IMG/VR virus record: IMGVR_UViG_3300027573_000098 | Location: 1-27,086 of that record | Source of the DNA: a virus | Direction: 5' to 3' (one strand) | DNA: 27,086 bases | In this document: piece after piece, positions 12,303-17,168 of the stretch | Layout of the letters: every line of letters begins with the position of its first letter | How positions within the stretch are numbered: position 1 is the first letter of the stretch | Notes under the pieces: model-generated | Told to the model about the DNA's origin: nothing | Databases searched by the model: none | Seen by the model: the letters and a program-made list of their open reading frames with translations, nothing else | Translations under genes and position numbers: made by a program

Positions 12303-12527
12303 ATGGAACAAACATTTTTTAGTTTTCCCAAAGTTGCCCCTGGTACCTGTATTTTCACCTTTACAAAGAACGTAGAAAACGCCCTTTACAGCCGTACCCA
12401 GGGCACCTACACAGGATGGCGTTATGTAGCCGGCCAATTGAGTGCAACCATTCACCATTTGCCTGGGGATAGCACCAAAATACAGCACCTTTTAGCGCAA
12501 AAATTCGGGGCAATACCTGGGGAATAA
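12303..12527 (+). CDS. Hypothetical protein, 74 aa
   Basis: The start lies behind AAAAAACACCACCACCGCGA. The protein is rich in aromatic residues, Gly and Thr (FFSFPKVAPGTCIFTFTKN, GTYTGWRYVAGQLSATIHH), which points to a beta-rich fold. The last helix reads TKIQHLLAQKFG. Its TAA stop (12525-12527) lies in the loop of the following terminator. The function is unknown. Confidence 0.68.
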   Translation: MEQTFFSFPKVAPGTCIFTFTKNVENALYSRTQGTYTGWRYVAGQLSATIHHLPGDSTKIQHLLAQKFGAIPGE

Positions 12528-12545
12528 TACCCCCAGGTATTTTAT
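12512..12545 (+). terminator. Strong hairpin overlapping a gene end
   Basis: AATACCTGGGG (12512-12522) pairs perfectly with CCCCAGGTATT (12531-12541) around an eight-base loop that contains the stop codon of the upstream gene. TTTATT follows, so the T run is modest. Confidence 0.7.
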
Positions 12546-12556
12546 TTATTAACCAG

Positions 12557-12572
12557 CCTGCAGGCCTGCAGG
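12557..12572 (+). repeat. 16-bp perfect palindrome CCTGCAGGCCTGCAGG
   Basis: Two abutting CCTGCAGG units form one 16-bp palindrome in the 60-base gap between genes, 15 bases before the next ATG. It may be a protein-binding site; an RNA hairpin is less likely because the palindrome has no loop. Confidence 0.85.
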
Positions 12573-12587
12573 TTTAACACCACTTAC

Positions 12588-12785
12588 ATGGACATTTTAA
12601 AATGCACTTTTAATGAGTTTAGGGAGTTACGACAGTTATATAATTATGCAGCAAAGCAGGGTAAAACCAGTTTTGTTTTTAAGGGTAATACTTTTGTAAC
12701 TGGTTATGCAAAATATGTTATAGAATACCTGGATAGCCGTTTTAAGGGGCCAGGAAAAATAAGCCAGCCACATGAACGAAAATAA
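12588..12785 (+). CDS. Hypothetical protein, 65 aa
   Basis: The start lies behind TTTAACACCACTTAC. The protein is a small basic alpha/beta unit: CTFNEFRELRQLYNYAAKQG (helix), TSFVFKGNTFVTGYAKYVIEYLDSRF, then a basic tail. The order (helix, strand KTSFVFKGNTF, helix) resembles many small phage proteins of unknown function. It overlaps the next gene by 14 bases. Confidence 0.68.
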   Translation: MDILKCTFNEFRELRQLYNYAAKQGKTSFVFKGNTFVTGYAKYVIEYLDSRFKGPGKISQPHERK

Positions 12786-12984
12786 AATTGAATGGAGCCC
12801 ATTAAAAGCCATTGATTGTGTGGAAAATTTTGATGGGTTTAATTACAGCGGTGATGAAATAATACAGGCCTGGGCCTATTTGATTAAAACAAAACTTTGC
12901 TGGCAATTACAGGGCTGGTATGGCAGACAGGCATACGATTTAATAAACAATAATGTTATTTCATTAGAGGGGGAAATACTTTAA
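12772..12984 (+). CDS. Conserved small phage protein, 70 aa
   Basis: The C-terminal half, IQAWAYLIKTKLCWQLQGWYGRQAYDLINNNVIS (about residues 31-64), matches a pattern I recall in many phage small proteins, AWxYLxxTxLxWxLQGxxGRxAxxLIxxxxI. It probably folds into two helices around a QGWYGR turn. No function is known to me. The start overlaps the previous gene, so it is likely translated by coupling. Confidence 0.72.
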   Translation: MNENKIEWSPLKAIDCVENFDGFNYSGDEIIQAWAYLIKTKLCWQLQGWYGRQAYDLINNNVISLEGEIL

Positions 12985-13011
12985 TAACAAACCAATAAAA
13001 ACAAAGTAAAC

Positions 13012-13446
13012 ATGGAACCACAAAAGAGCCCGGAAGCCCAGGCAAAAAGAAAATTATTACATGATATTTTAGGCGAATTTAAAACCAGGATGAACAAAGC
13101 CGGGTTTATTGGATTAATGGTTTTAGCTGATGCCCTGGAAGTTGCCCAGGATGATGCAGGAACCATGAAAGGGGTTTTGCAGATAGTAACAGCGAAAACA
13201 TTAGTGGCAGATTACACCATTTTTAATAATGATGTGCCAGGCAAAAGCATGGTGGAAAAAGAAAACTACACAGAATACCAGCTGGCCACCACCATTAAAT
13301 TATTAGAAACCTTTATTGAATTATTGCAGCATGAAATTGCAGCCCATAAAAACCTTTTATCGGGGGTGCAATTACTGGATATGATTGATAACCCAAACGG
13401 TATTATTTATGAACTAATGAACCGCGACAAAGGTTTTAAAAACTAA
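13012..13446 (+). CDS. Hypothetical helical protein, 144 aa
   Basis: The product is almost entirely helical: EAQAKRKLLHDILGEFKTRMN, IGLMVLADALEVAQDD, YQLATTIKLLETFIELLQHEIAAHKNL. The spacing of hydrophobic residues suggests a helical bundle or coiled coil. It starts behind AATAAAAACAAAGTAAAC and ends before a terminator. I recognise no family. Confidence 0.72.
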   Translation: MEPQKSPEAQAKRKLLHDILGEFKTRMNKAGFIGLMVLADALEVAQDDAGTMKGVLQIVTAKTLVADYTIFNNDVPGKSMVEKENYTEYQLATTIKLLETFIELLQHEIAAHKNLLSGVQLLDMIDNPNGIIYELMNRDKGFKN

Positions 13447-13475
13447 TTAAAGTTTGTTTTCTATTCAATTGTTAC

Positions 13476-13503
13476 AGCCGGGGTTTTTACCCTGGCTTTT
13501 TTT
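13476..13503 (+). terminator. Rho-independent terminator
   Basis: AGCCGGGGT (13476-13484) pairs with ACCCTGGCT (13489-13497), including one G-U pair, around TTTT, and runs into seven T. Confidence 0.82.
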
Positions 13504-13512
13504 ATTTTTTTA

Positions 13513-13543
13513 TTTGTGTGAAATAAAACGTACACTATATTTG
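13513..13543 (+). promoter_or_regulatory. Promoter P8 with degenerate dyad
   Basis: TTTG 13513-13516 and TATATTTG 13536-13543 are separated by 19 bases, two fewer than in most family members. Only GTGT (13516-13519) and ACAC (13532-13535) remain of the dyad. The next ATG is 21 bases downstream. Confidence 0.75.
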
Positions 13544-13564
13544 TATAAATAAAAAATTACACCA

Positions 13565-13738
13565 ATGGAAAAAAAGTATTTGCATTTAACCGTTTTAACG
13601 CATGGGGGCACAACGTTTACAAACCCACTGCAGCTGGGTGAGGCCTACATTATAAGCCAAATAGCCCAGGAACATAAACAAATAATAGTTAAGCTGGAAA
13701 AGTGCAGCAAAGCCCAGTACAAAGCAATTTTTGGTTAA
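13565..13738 (+). CDS. Small hypothetical protein, 57 aa
   Basis: ATG 13565 lies 21 bases after the P8 -7 box, behind AAAAAATTACACCA. The frame gives MEKKYLHLTVLTHGGTTFTN, then LQLGEAYIISQIAQEHKQII and VKLEKCSKAQYKAIFG, a plausible small alpha/beta protein. It is first in the P8 operon that runs to 15545. Confidence 0.7.
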   Translation: MEKKYLHLTVLTHGGTTFTNPLQLGEAYIISQIAQEHKQIIVKLEKCSKAQYKAIFG

Positions 13739-13757
13739 CCTTTAAAACAAAACACCA

Positions 13758-13988
13758 ATGGATTTACAGAAATTAGATTTTATTGAACTTACCCGGATTA
13801 CCGCGAAAACAAACCTTTACAACCGGGGCAAATGTTTTACTAAAGGCAAAACCTATATAGTGGAAAAAAAGATTGATACCCCTGCAGGCCTGAGCAGTTG
13901 CCAAACAGTTAACGACCTGGGGCAGCCCCACATAATTGGCATTTGGTGGAGGCATTTTTTTATATTACCACCAAATTTTATTTATTAA
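13758..13988 (+). CDS. Hypothetical protein, 76 aa
   Basis: The start follows TTTAAAACAAAACACCA. The sequence IELTRITAKTNLYNRGKCFTKGKTYIVEKK, then CQTVNDLGQPHIIGIWWRHFF, looks like a small SH3-like barrel: a Cys-F-x-x-GKxY strand, a VNDxG turn, and an aromatic last strand. I have seen this pattern in small phage proteins without a known role. A GTG at 13943 near its end opens an upstream extension of the next frame, which I reject. Confidence 0.7.
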   Translation: MDLQKLDFIELTRITAKTNLYNRGKCFTKGKTYIVEKKIDTPAGLSSCQTVNDLGQPHIIGIWWRHFFILPPNFIY

Positions 13989-14008
13989 CGATTAAAACCC
14001 CATTACCA

Positions 14009-14290
14009 ATGGAAAACAACGAACATTTAATTAAAGCATTAAACAGCCTGAGAAACGGCCTATCAACAGCAGGGTACCACATACCCAGCCCAACGGATAA
14101 AGAAAGCGTTATGAACAGCCTGGATGATTTTGACGTACACATGGTAAAGTTTAGACAGGAAACCCCAGCATTATTGGGTTTAACCAGGCGGGGAAAACTG
14201 GCCCTGGTGATTGCTAAGTTTATCGAAACGGAAAAGCCGGGATGGAGCCCAAACCAGCTGGCTGATGCTATTTTAAAAGCAGGATTTTAA
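14009..14290 (+). CDS. Hypothetical protein, 93 aa
   Basis: ATG 14009 follows AAAACCCCATTACCA. A longer in-frame start at 13943 would overlap the previous gene by 46 bases and add a hydrophobic piece, so I reject it. The protein is helical: HLIKALNSLRNGLSTAGY, SVMNSLDDFDVHMVKFRQE, GKLALVIAKFIETEKPGWSPNQLADAILKAGF. The last part resembles a small helix-turn-helix-like bundle. The function is unknown. Confidence 0.7.
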   Translation: MENNEHLIKALNSLRNGLSTAGYHIPSPTDKESVMNSLDDFDVHMVKFRQETPALLGLTRRGKLALVIAKFIETEKPGWSPNQLADAILKAGF

Positions 14291-14309
14291 ACCATTTAAA
14301 ACACTACCA

Positions 14310-14405
14310 ATGGCGCGAAGAGCAAACAGCACTAACCCTGAATTAGTGATAGTATTAGCAGTAATAATTTTATTTATTAAAGGTTGTTTAGAACTAACCA
14401 AATAA
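14310..14405 (+). CDS. Small single-pass membrane protein, 31 aa
   Basis: ATG 14310 follows TTTAAAACACTACCA, the recurrent leader, 19 bases after the previous stop; the next gene starts 11 bases after its TAA. The product starts with basic MARRANS and has one hydrophobic stretch, LVIVLAVIILFIKGCL, then ELTK. Size and topology fit a tiny inner-membrane peptide. Roles in lysis or superinfection exclusion are possible, but nothing in the sequence decides. It is very short, so conservation would be the test. Confidence 0.6.
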   Translation: MARRANSTNPELVIVLAVIILFIKGCLELTK

Positions 14406-14416
14406 AAAACACCACT

Positions 14417-14701
14417 ATGAAAAAAACCGCGACAGTGCAAAAAGGTTACAGCTGGAAAAAAGAATGGTTTGCCCACCCAACGTGTGGGGCCCAGTATTTT
14501 TTATTATTAGATGGAAAAGATTTACCTGGGTGGGGGGTGCAGCATTGTGGCCACCCTACAGCAAACTGGCCATATTCAATTTTTTACGGGGATTACATAA
14601 AACATGGGTTAACAGATTTACGCGAACTAAAAGCCCAGGTGATTGAACTACACAAACAATTTTTAGAAACCGGAAAGCAACCCAATTTAAACACCAATTA
14701 A
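14417..14701 (+). CDS. Hypothetical protein, 94 aa
   Basis: ATG 14417 follows AAAAAACACCACT. An in-frame ATG at 14384 lies in the preceding mini-gene. The N-terminal half is rich in Trp, Cys, His and Gly (YSWKKEWFAHPTCGAQYFLL, WGVQHCGHPTANWPYSIF), so a metal-binding fold using Cys and His is possible. The C-terminus is one helix (TDLRELKAQVIELHKQFLE). The pattern resembles small phage proteins containing CGHPTANWPY, whose role is unknown. Confidence 0.72.
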   Translation: MKKTATVQKGYSWKKEWFAHPTCGAQYFLLLDGKDLPGWGVQHCGHPTANWPYSIFYGDYIKHGLTDLRELKAQVIELHKQFLETGKQPNLNTN

Positions 14702-14711
14702 AAACACGATT

Positions 14712-15029
14712 ATGGAAATTGAAGGAACGTTAATTAAAGACAGCGAAATAATAGGGGTGGGGCCATTAATGGCCACCAGCGGCACCGGCCAAATTGATGC
14801 CACTATTTACAACAGCAAAAAATTTTCTTACCTGGTACATTTAAAACAGCATTCCATAAACATTGAAACCAACTTTTTAAAAATCGGTTTTAAAGGGGAT
14901 GAAATAAGGGATGAAGTAAAGGAGGCCAGGGAAACCTATAAAAAATTTGTTGAGAATTACCAGGAAGTAAAAAAGCAAATTGCCGCCATGATTGATGAAA
15001 CTACAAACCCCATTTATAAAGATTTTTAA
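14712..15029 (+). CDS. Hypothetical protein, 105 aa
   Basis: The start lies 11 bases after the previous stop behind AAAAACACGATT. Residues 1-60 look beta-rich (IEGTLIKDSEIIGVG, GQIDATIYNSKKFSYLVHLK). Residues 65-98 form a long charged helix, possibly a coiled coil (DEVKEARETYKKFVENYQ). I recognise no family. It is part of the P8 operon. Confidence 0.7.
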   Translation: MEIEGTLIKDSEIIGVGPLMATSGTGQIDATIYNSKKFSYLVHLKQHSINIETNFLKIGFKGDEIRDEVKEARETYKKFVENYQEVKKQIAAMIDETTNPIYKDF

Positions 15030-15046
15030 AAACACCACCACCAATT

Positions 15047-15247
15047 ATGGAAAACCACCACAGAGAAAGCAGCCGGGTATTTATTGAAATGAGCCATGAT
15101 GTATTATTACCTGGTACCGTAACAGGCACCAGCCCGGCAAAAGATAGGCCCTACAGGGTAAGCGTAAAATTTGACAATGGCATGGAACTGGAAGCAATGG
15201 CCCCGGAATGTATAACCCCCCAGGAACCCGTATTTATTAACCTGTAA
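15047..15247 (+). CDS. Hypothetical protein, 66 aa
   Basis: The start lies behind AAAAACACCACCACCAATT. The product looks like a small beta barrel: FIEMSHDVLLPGTVTGTSP, YRVSVKFDNGMELEAMAPE, then CITPQEPVFINL. The PGTVTG and VKFDNGxE segments recall KOW- or Tudor-like folds, but this is a shape impression only. The next gene starts ten bases after its stop. Confidence 0.68.
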   Translation: MENHHRESSRVFIEMSHDVLLPGTVTGTSPAKDRPYRVSVKFDNGMELEAMAPECITPQEPVFINL

Positions 15248-15257
15248 AAGTACCTTT

Positions 15258-15545
15258 ATGGTTTACCAAACTGATAGGGTTTTAAAGGCCTTTGAATATG
15301 TAAAGGCCTATTTATTTTTCCCGAAATATTGCCCAGGTATAACAAACTGGAAAAATAAAATGGCTGGTAAGAATGGAAGAGGTAACCCCCTGGGGTTTAC
15401 TGATGCTGAAAAGGGAAAAATAAGGAGGGGATTAAAACAGCTGGCAAAAGATACCCAAACAAAGCCCCGGTTAACTTATTACCGGGGCAGATTAGACGCC
15501 ACCAGGGGCATAAATGCTGGGGTTATAGTTATGAAATTTAAATAG
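15258..15545 (+). CDS. GKNGRGNP-motif protein, 95 aa (paralog B)
   Basis: Residues 8-68 match the 64-residue product of 11935-12129: FEYVKAYLFFPKYCPGI, then KMAGKNGRGNPLGFT, then a basic helix GKIRRGLKQLAKD. The N-terminus has six extra residues and the C-terminus an extra basic segment (RLTYYRGRLDATRGINAGV). Conservation is strongest in the Cys-Pro stretch and the GKNGRGNP loop. It is the last gene of the accessory block, before the C-rich gap. The function is unknown; nucleic-acid binding is a guess from charge. Confidence 0.75.
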   Translation: MVYQTDRVLKAFEYVKAYLFFPKYCPGITNWKNKMAGKNGRGNPLGFTDAEKGKIRRGLKQLAKDTQTKPRLTYYRGRLDATRGINAGVIVMKFK

Positions 15546-15591
15546 CTTTTCTGAGAGGCCACCCATTTTAATGGGGGCAACTATCGTTAAC

Positions 15592-15619
15592 ACCAGCCCT
15601 TTTTAGGGCTGGTTTTTTT
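15592..15619 (+). terminator. Strong rho-independent terminator
   Basis: ACCAGCCCT (15592-15600) pairs perfectly with AGGGCTGGT (15605-15613) around TTTT, with seven T at 15613-15619. It ends the accessory block. A smaller hairpin, CCCATT/AATGGG, lies just upstream near 15562-15575. Confidence 0.92.
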
Positions 15620-15637
15620 GTGCCCCACAGGGGGTTA

Positions 15638-15720
15638 TTTTGCGACCCCACCCCGCGACCCCCGGAAACCTTACCAGGAAGCATTTATAGCGGTTTTGCG
15701 ACCCCCCCCGCGACCCCACC
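15638..15720 (+). repeat. Paired GCGACCCC repeats in C-rich gap
   Basis: GCGACCCC occurs at 15642, 15655, 15698 and 15710, as two pairs with 13- and 12-base internal spacing. Each pair is introduced by TTTT, and the pairs lie 56 bases apart. All copies are in the same direction. The whole 15546-15789 gap holds no convincing gene: a 62-codon frame at 15620 is low-complexity Pro/Thr. Confidence 0.85.
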
Positions 15721-15745
15721 AGGGAGCGCAATTTTTATTTTGATA

Positions 15746-15784
15746 CTTACCCCCACCTTACCCCTAACTTACCCCCCAGGGGGT
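15746..15784 (+). repeat. Three 11-bp-phased CTTACCCC repeats and a dyad
   Basis: CTTACCCC starts at 15746, 15757 and 15768, exactly 11 bases apart, about one helical turn. The last copy runs into the dyad ACCCCC-CA-GGGGGT (15771-15784), which ends six bases before the ATG of the first tail-module gene. Placement suggests a binding site for a regulator of the late operon. Confidence 0.85.
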
Positions 15785-15789
15785 GGAAA

Positions 15790-16203
15790 ATGGCCCAGGG
15801 GCCAATAGTTTGTACATTTAACCCCAGCATGGAATTTAGTTTGGAACTTACGTTATTAACCAGCCTGAAAATTATTTTCATGTACGGGGCCATGAAACCT
15901 GGGATGGTATTCGATTTTTTGCCCAGGGTATTTGATTGGGTTTTGCACTGGTTACCAATGGAAGCCCAACTATATTTAAAAAAGCCCCTGTATGATTGTG
16001 TATTTTGTATGGCCAGTGTTTGGGGTTTACTGTTCACCTACCAGTATTTTGAAATTACAGTGGATTATGTTTTTTTGATTTTGCAGGTGGGTGGGGTTAA
16101 TTACCTGGTAGCAACTATTATAGGCTGGTACCACGACCAGGAAGAAAAAAACGAAAGGTTACATGAGCAGGCACTATTTAAAGAAAAAGAAGCAACGAAA
16201 TGA
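15790..16203 (+). CDS. Membrane protein preceding the tail genes, 137 aa
   Basis: The C-terminal half has two likely membrane segments, around residues 72-90 (DCVFCMASVWGLLFTYQYF) and 93-115 (VDYVFLILQVGGVNYLVAT). They are followed by a charged cytoplasmic-type tail rich in Glu and Lys. The CVFCMASVWG segment resembles Cys-x-x-Cys membrane proteins I recall near tape measure genes in Bacteroidota phages. ATG 15790 is the first start; ATG 15829 (MEFSLELT) is a good alternative and would free the dyad upstream. It overlaps the next gene by four bases. Confidence 0.72.
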   Translation: MAQGPIVCTFNPSMEFSLELTLLTSLKIIFMYGAMKPGMVFDFLPRVFDWVLHWLPMEAQLYLKKPLYDCVFCMASVWGLLFTYQYFEITVDYVFLILQVGGVNYLVATIIGWYHDQEEKNERLHEQALFKEKEATK

Positions 16204-16415
16204 ACGAACAGGCAAACAGGCTGAGGGCAGCGGGATGGGTTTGCAGCGTTTGTGGGTGCCCAGGTAAAAAAGGTTTTGATTGTTACACTACAAAAAACAG
16301 GTGGGTAAGGATAAGAATAAACCCGGCCAATTTTAGGATAATAAAATTTAATCAGATTATTGAAGCCGGCCATTTATACCAGCTGGAAGAAAAAATGAAA
16401 CTGCATGATATTTAA
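16200..16415 (+). CDS. Small Cys-rich protein, 71 aa
   Basis: Cys residues at 15, 18, 20 and 28 (WVCSVCGC...DC) could bind zinc. The rest is a short beta-rich unit (RWVRIRINPANFRII) ending in a helix YQLEEKMKL. This layout, a Gly/Cys-containing opening, then a basic strand pair and YQLEEKL, recurs in small proteins near tail genes in Bacteroidota phages, from memory. It overlaps both neighbours (ATGA at the start, 11 bases at the end). Confidence 0.72.
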   Translation: MNEQANRLRAAGWVCSVCGCPGKKGFDCYTTKNRWVRIRINPANFRIIKFNQIIEAGHLYQLEEKMKLHDI

Positions 16416-17013
16416 AAAACTGATTAACTGGATATTTAAAAAAAACGTTTTCCCCGTTACCAGCTACGAAACAAAACTGGCCTTTACATGCGGGGGTATT
16501 GATTATTACCAGCTGATTGATTTTAATAACACCCCTGCACTGAGGGGATTAAAAACAATGGTTTTCTATGAGGAAATGAAAATGAAATGCAGCGTAGAAT
16601 ATTTGAAATTGCATGTGGATGCAGTGGATAACATTTTACTGAAACGAAACATAAACATTTTTGAAATTAAAAAGCTAAACGACCAATTAAAGCAGCGGTT
16701 AAACATTGCCCTGGAAATGGAACTGGTTTATAAAATTGCCAGTGTAGTTTTTTTTCCTGCAAATGAAAAAATTGATGATTACGATTATGGTTTTAATGCC
16801 AGGAAGGTGGCCCACTGGAAAAAACATGGCGGGGCAGATTTTTTTTTGCAACGGCCCTTAATAGAGTTACTACCAGTTTTAAGCAATTTGAAAGGGAATT
16901 TAGAGAATTATATTCAGGTACAGGAAAAGCTAAACAAAATACATTTGGAAAATTTATTACGAATGTTGCCGGCCACACAGATACAGAAATTGAGAGGCAA
17001 ATTTACTTTTTAG
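16405..17013 (+). CDS. Tail assembly chaperone, short form (202 aa)
   Basis: The gene lies directly upstream of the tape measure gene, where G/GT-type tail chaperones are found. The zero-frame product of 202 residues is mostly helical, and its last 18 residues come after a slippery site at 16950-16956. Frame -1 is open and protein-like beyond the site and ends at 17168, inside the tape measure gene. This short/long arrangement is the hallmark of lambda-type tail chaperones. Sequence similarity to a named chaperone family was not recognised; the call rests on position and the frameshift. Confidence 0.75.
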   Translation: MIFKKLINWIFKKNVFPVTSYETKLAFTCGGIDYYQLIDFNNTPALRGLKTMVFYEEMKMKCSVEYLKLHVDAVDNILLKRNINIFEIKKLNDQLKQRLNIALEMELVYKIASVVFFPANEKIDDYDYGFNARKVAHWKKHGGADFFLQRPLIELLPVLSNLKGNLENYIQVQEKLNKIHLENLLRMLPATQIQKLRGKFTF

Positions 17014-17168
17014 CAGGTAACGACCCTGCAAAATTAGAGGCCATACGAGGCCTAACAATTTGGAGGTATTTATTTTTTTTAAACGAAAAAATGAGAACCC
17101 CCGCCCCCCGCCAGTTAAAACCCGTTACGGGAAATGATACAAAACATTTTAGTGCAGATGGGCATTGA
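16405..17168 (+). CDS. Tail assembly chaperone, predicted -1 frameshift product (254 aa)
   Basis: Reading 184 codons in frame 0 through 16956, then slipping back one base, gives 70 more codons starting at 16956 and ending at TGA 17166-17168. The added part begins ITNVAGHTDTEIERQIYFLA and continues GNDPAKLEAIRGLTIWRYLF. It is ordinary, well-composed protein sequence that no annotated frame would explain. The long form would be the minor species that links chaperone to tape measure protein. It overlaps the tape measure start by 35 bases. Confidence 0.7.
16950..16956 (+). promoter_or_regulatory. Slippery heptamer A_AAT_TTA for -1 frameshifting
   Basis: The zero-frame codons are GAA AAT TTA. The heptamer A-AAT-TTA follows the X_XXY_YYZ rule, so Asn and Leu tRNAs can re-pair on AAA and TTT one base back. 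The same heptamer is used by Rous sarcoma virus. It is the only good heptamer I found in the stretch where both frames are open. No clear stimulatory stem is visible downstream apart from the GCCGGC palindrome near 16968. Confidence 0.7.

Noticed and set aside
14464-14646. 60-codon + frame inside the 94-residue gene
   Set aside because: It lies wholly within 14417-14701 in another frame and has no leader; the host frame has a coherent protein and a leader.
15638-15784. GCGACCCC and CTTACCCC repeats as a CRISPR array
   Set aside because: Units are only 8 bases with 3-5 base gaps and uneven pair spacing. There are no 20-40 base spacers and no cas genes.
15620-15808. 62-codon + frame in the C-rich gap
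   Set aside because: The product is low-complexity Pro/Thr/Gly made by C-rich repeats. It starts inside the terminator T run with no ATG or leader, and overlaps the tail-module start.
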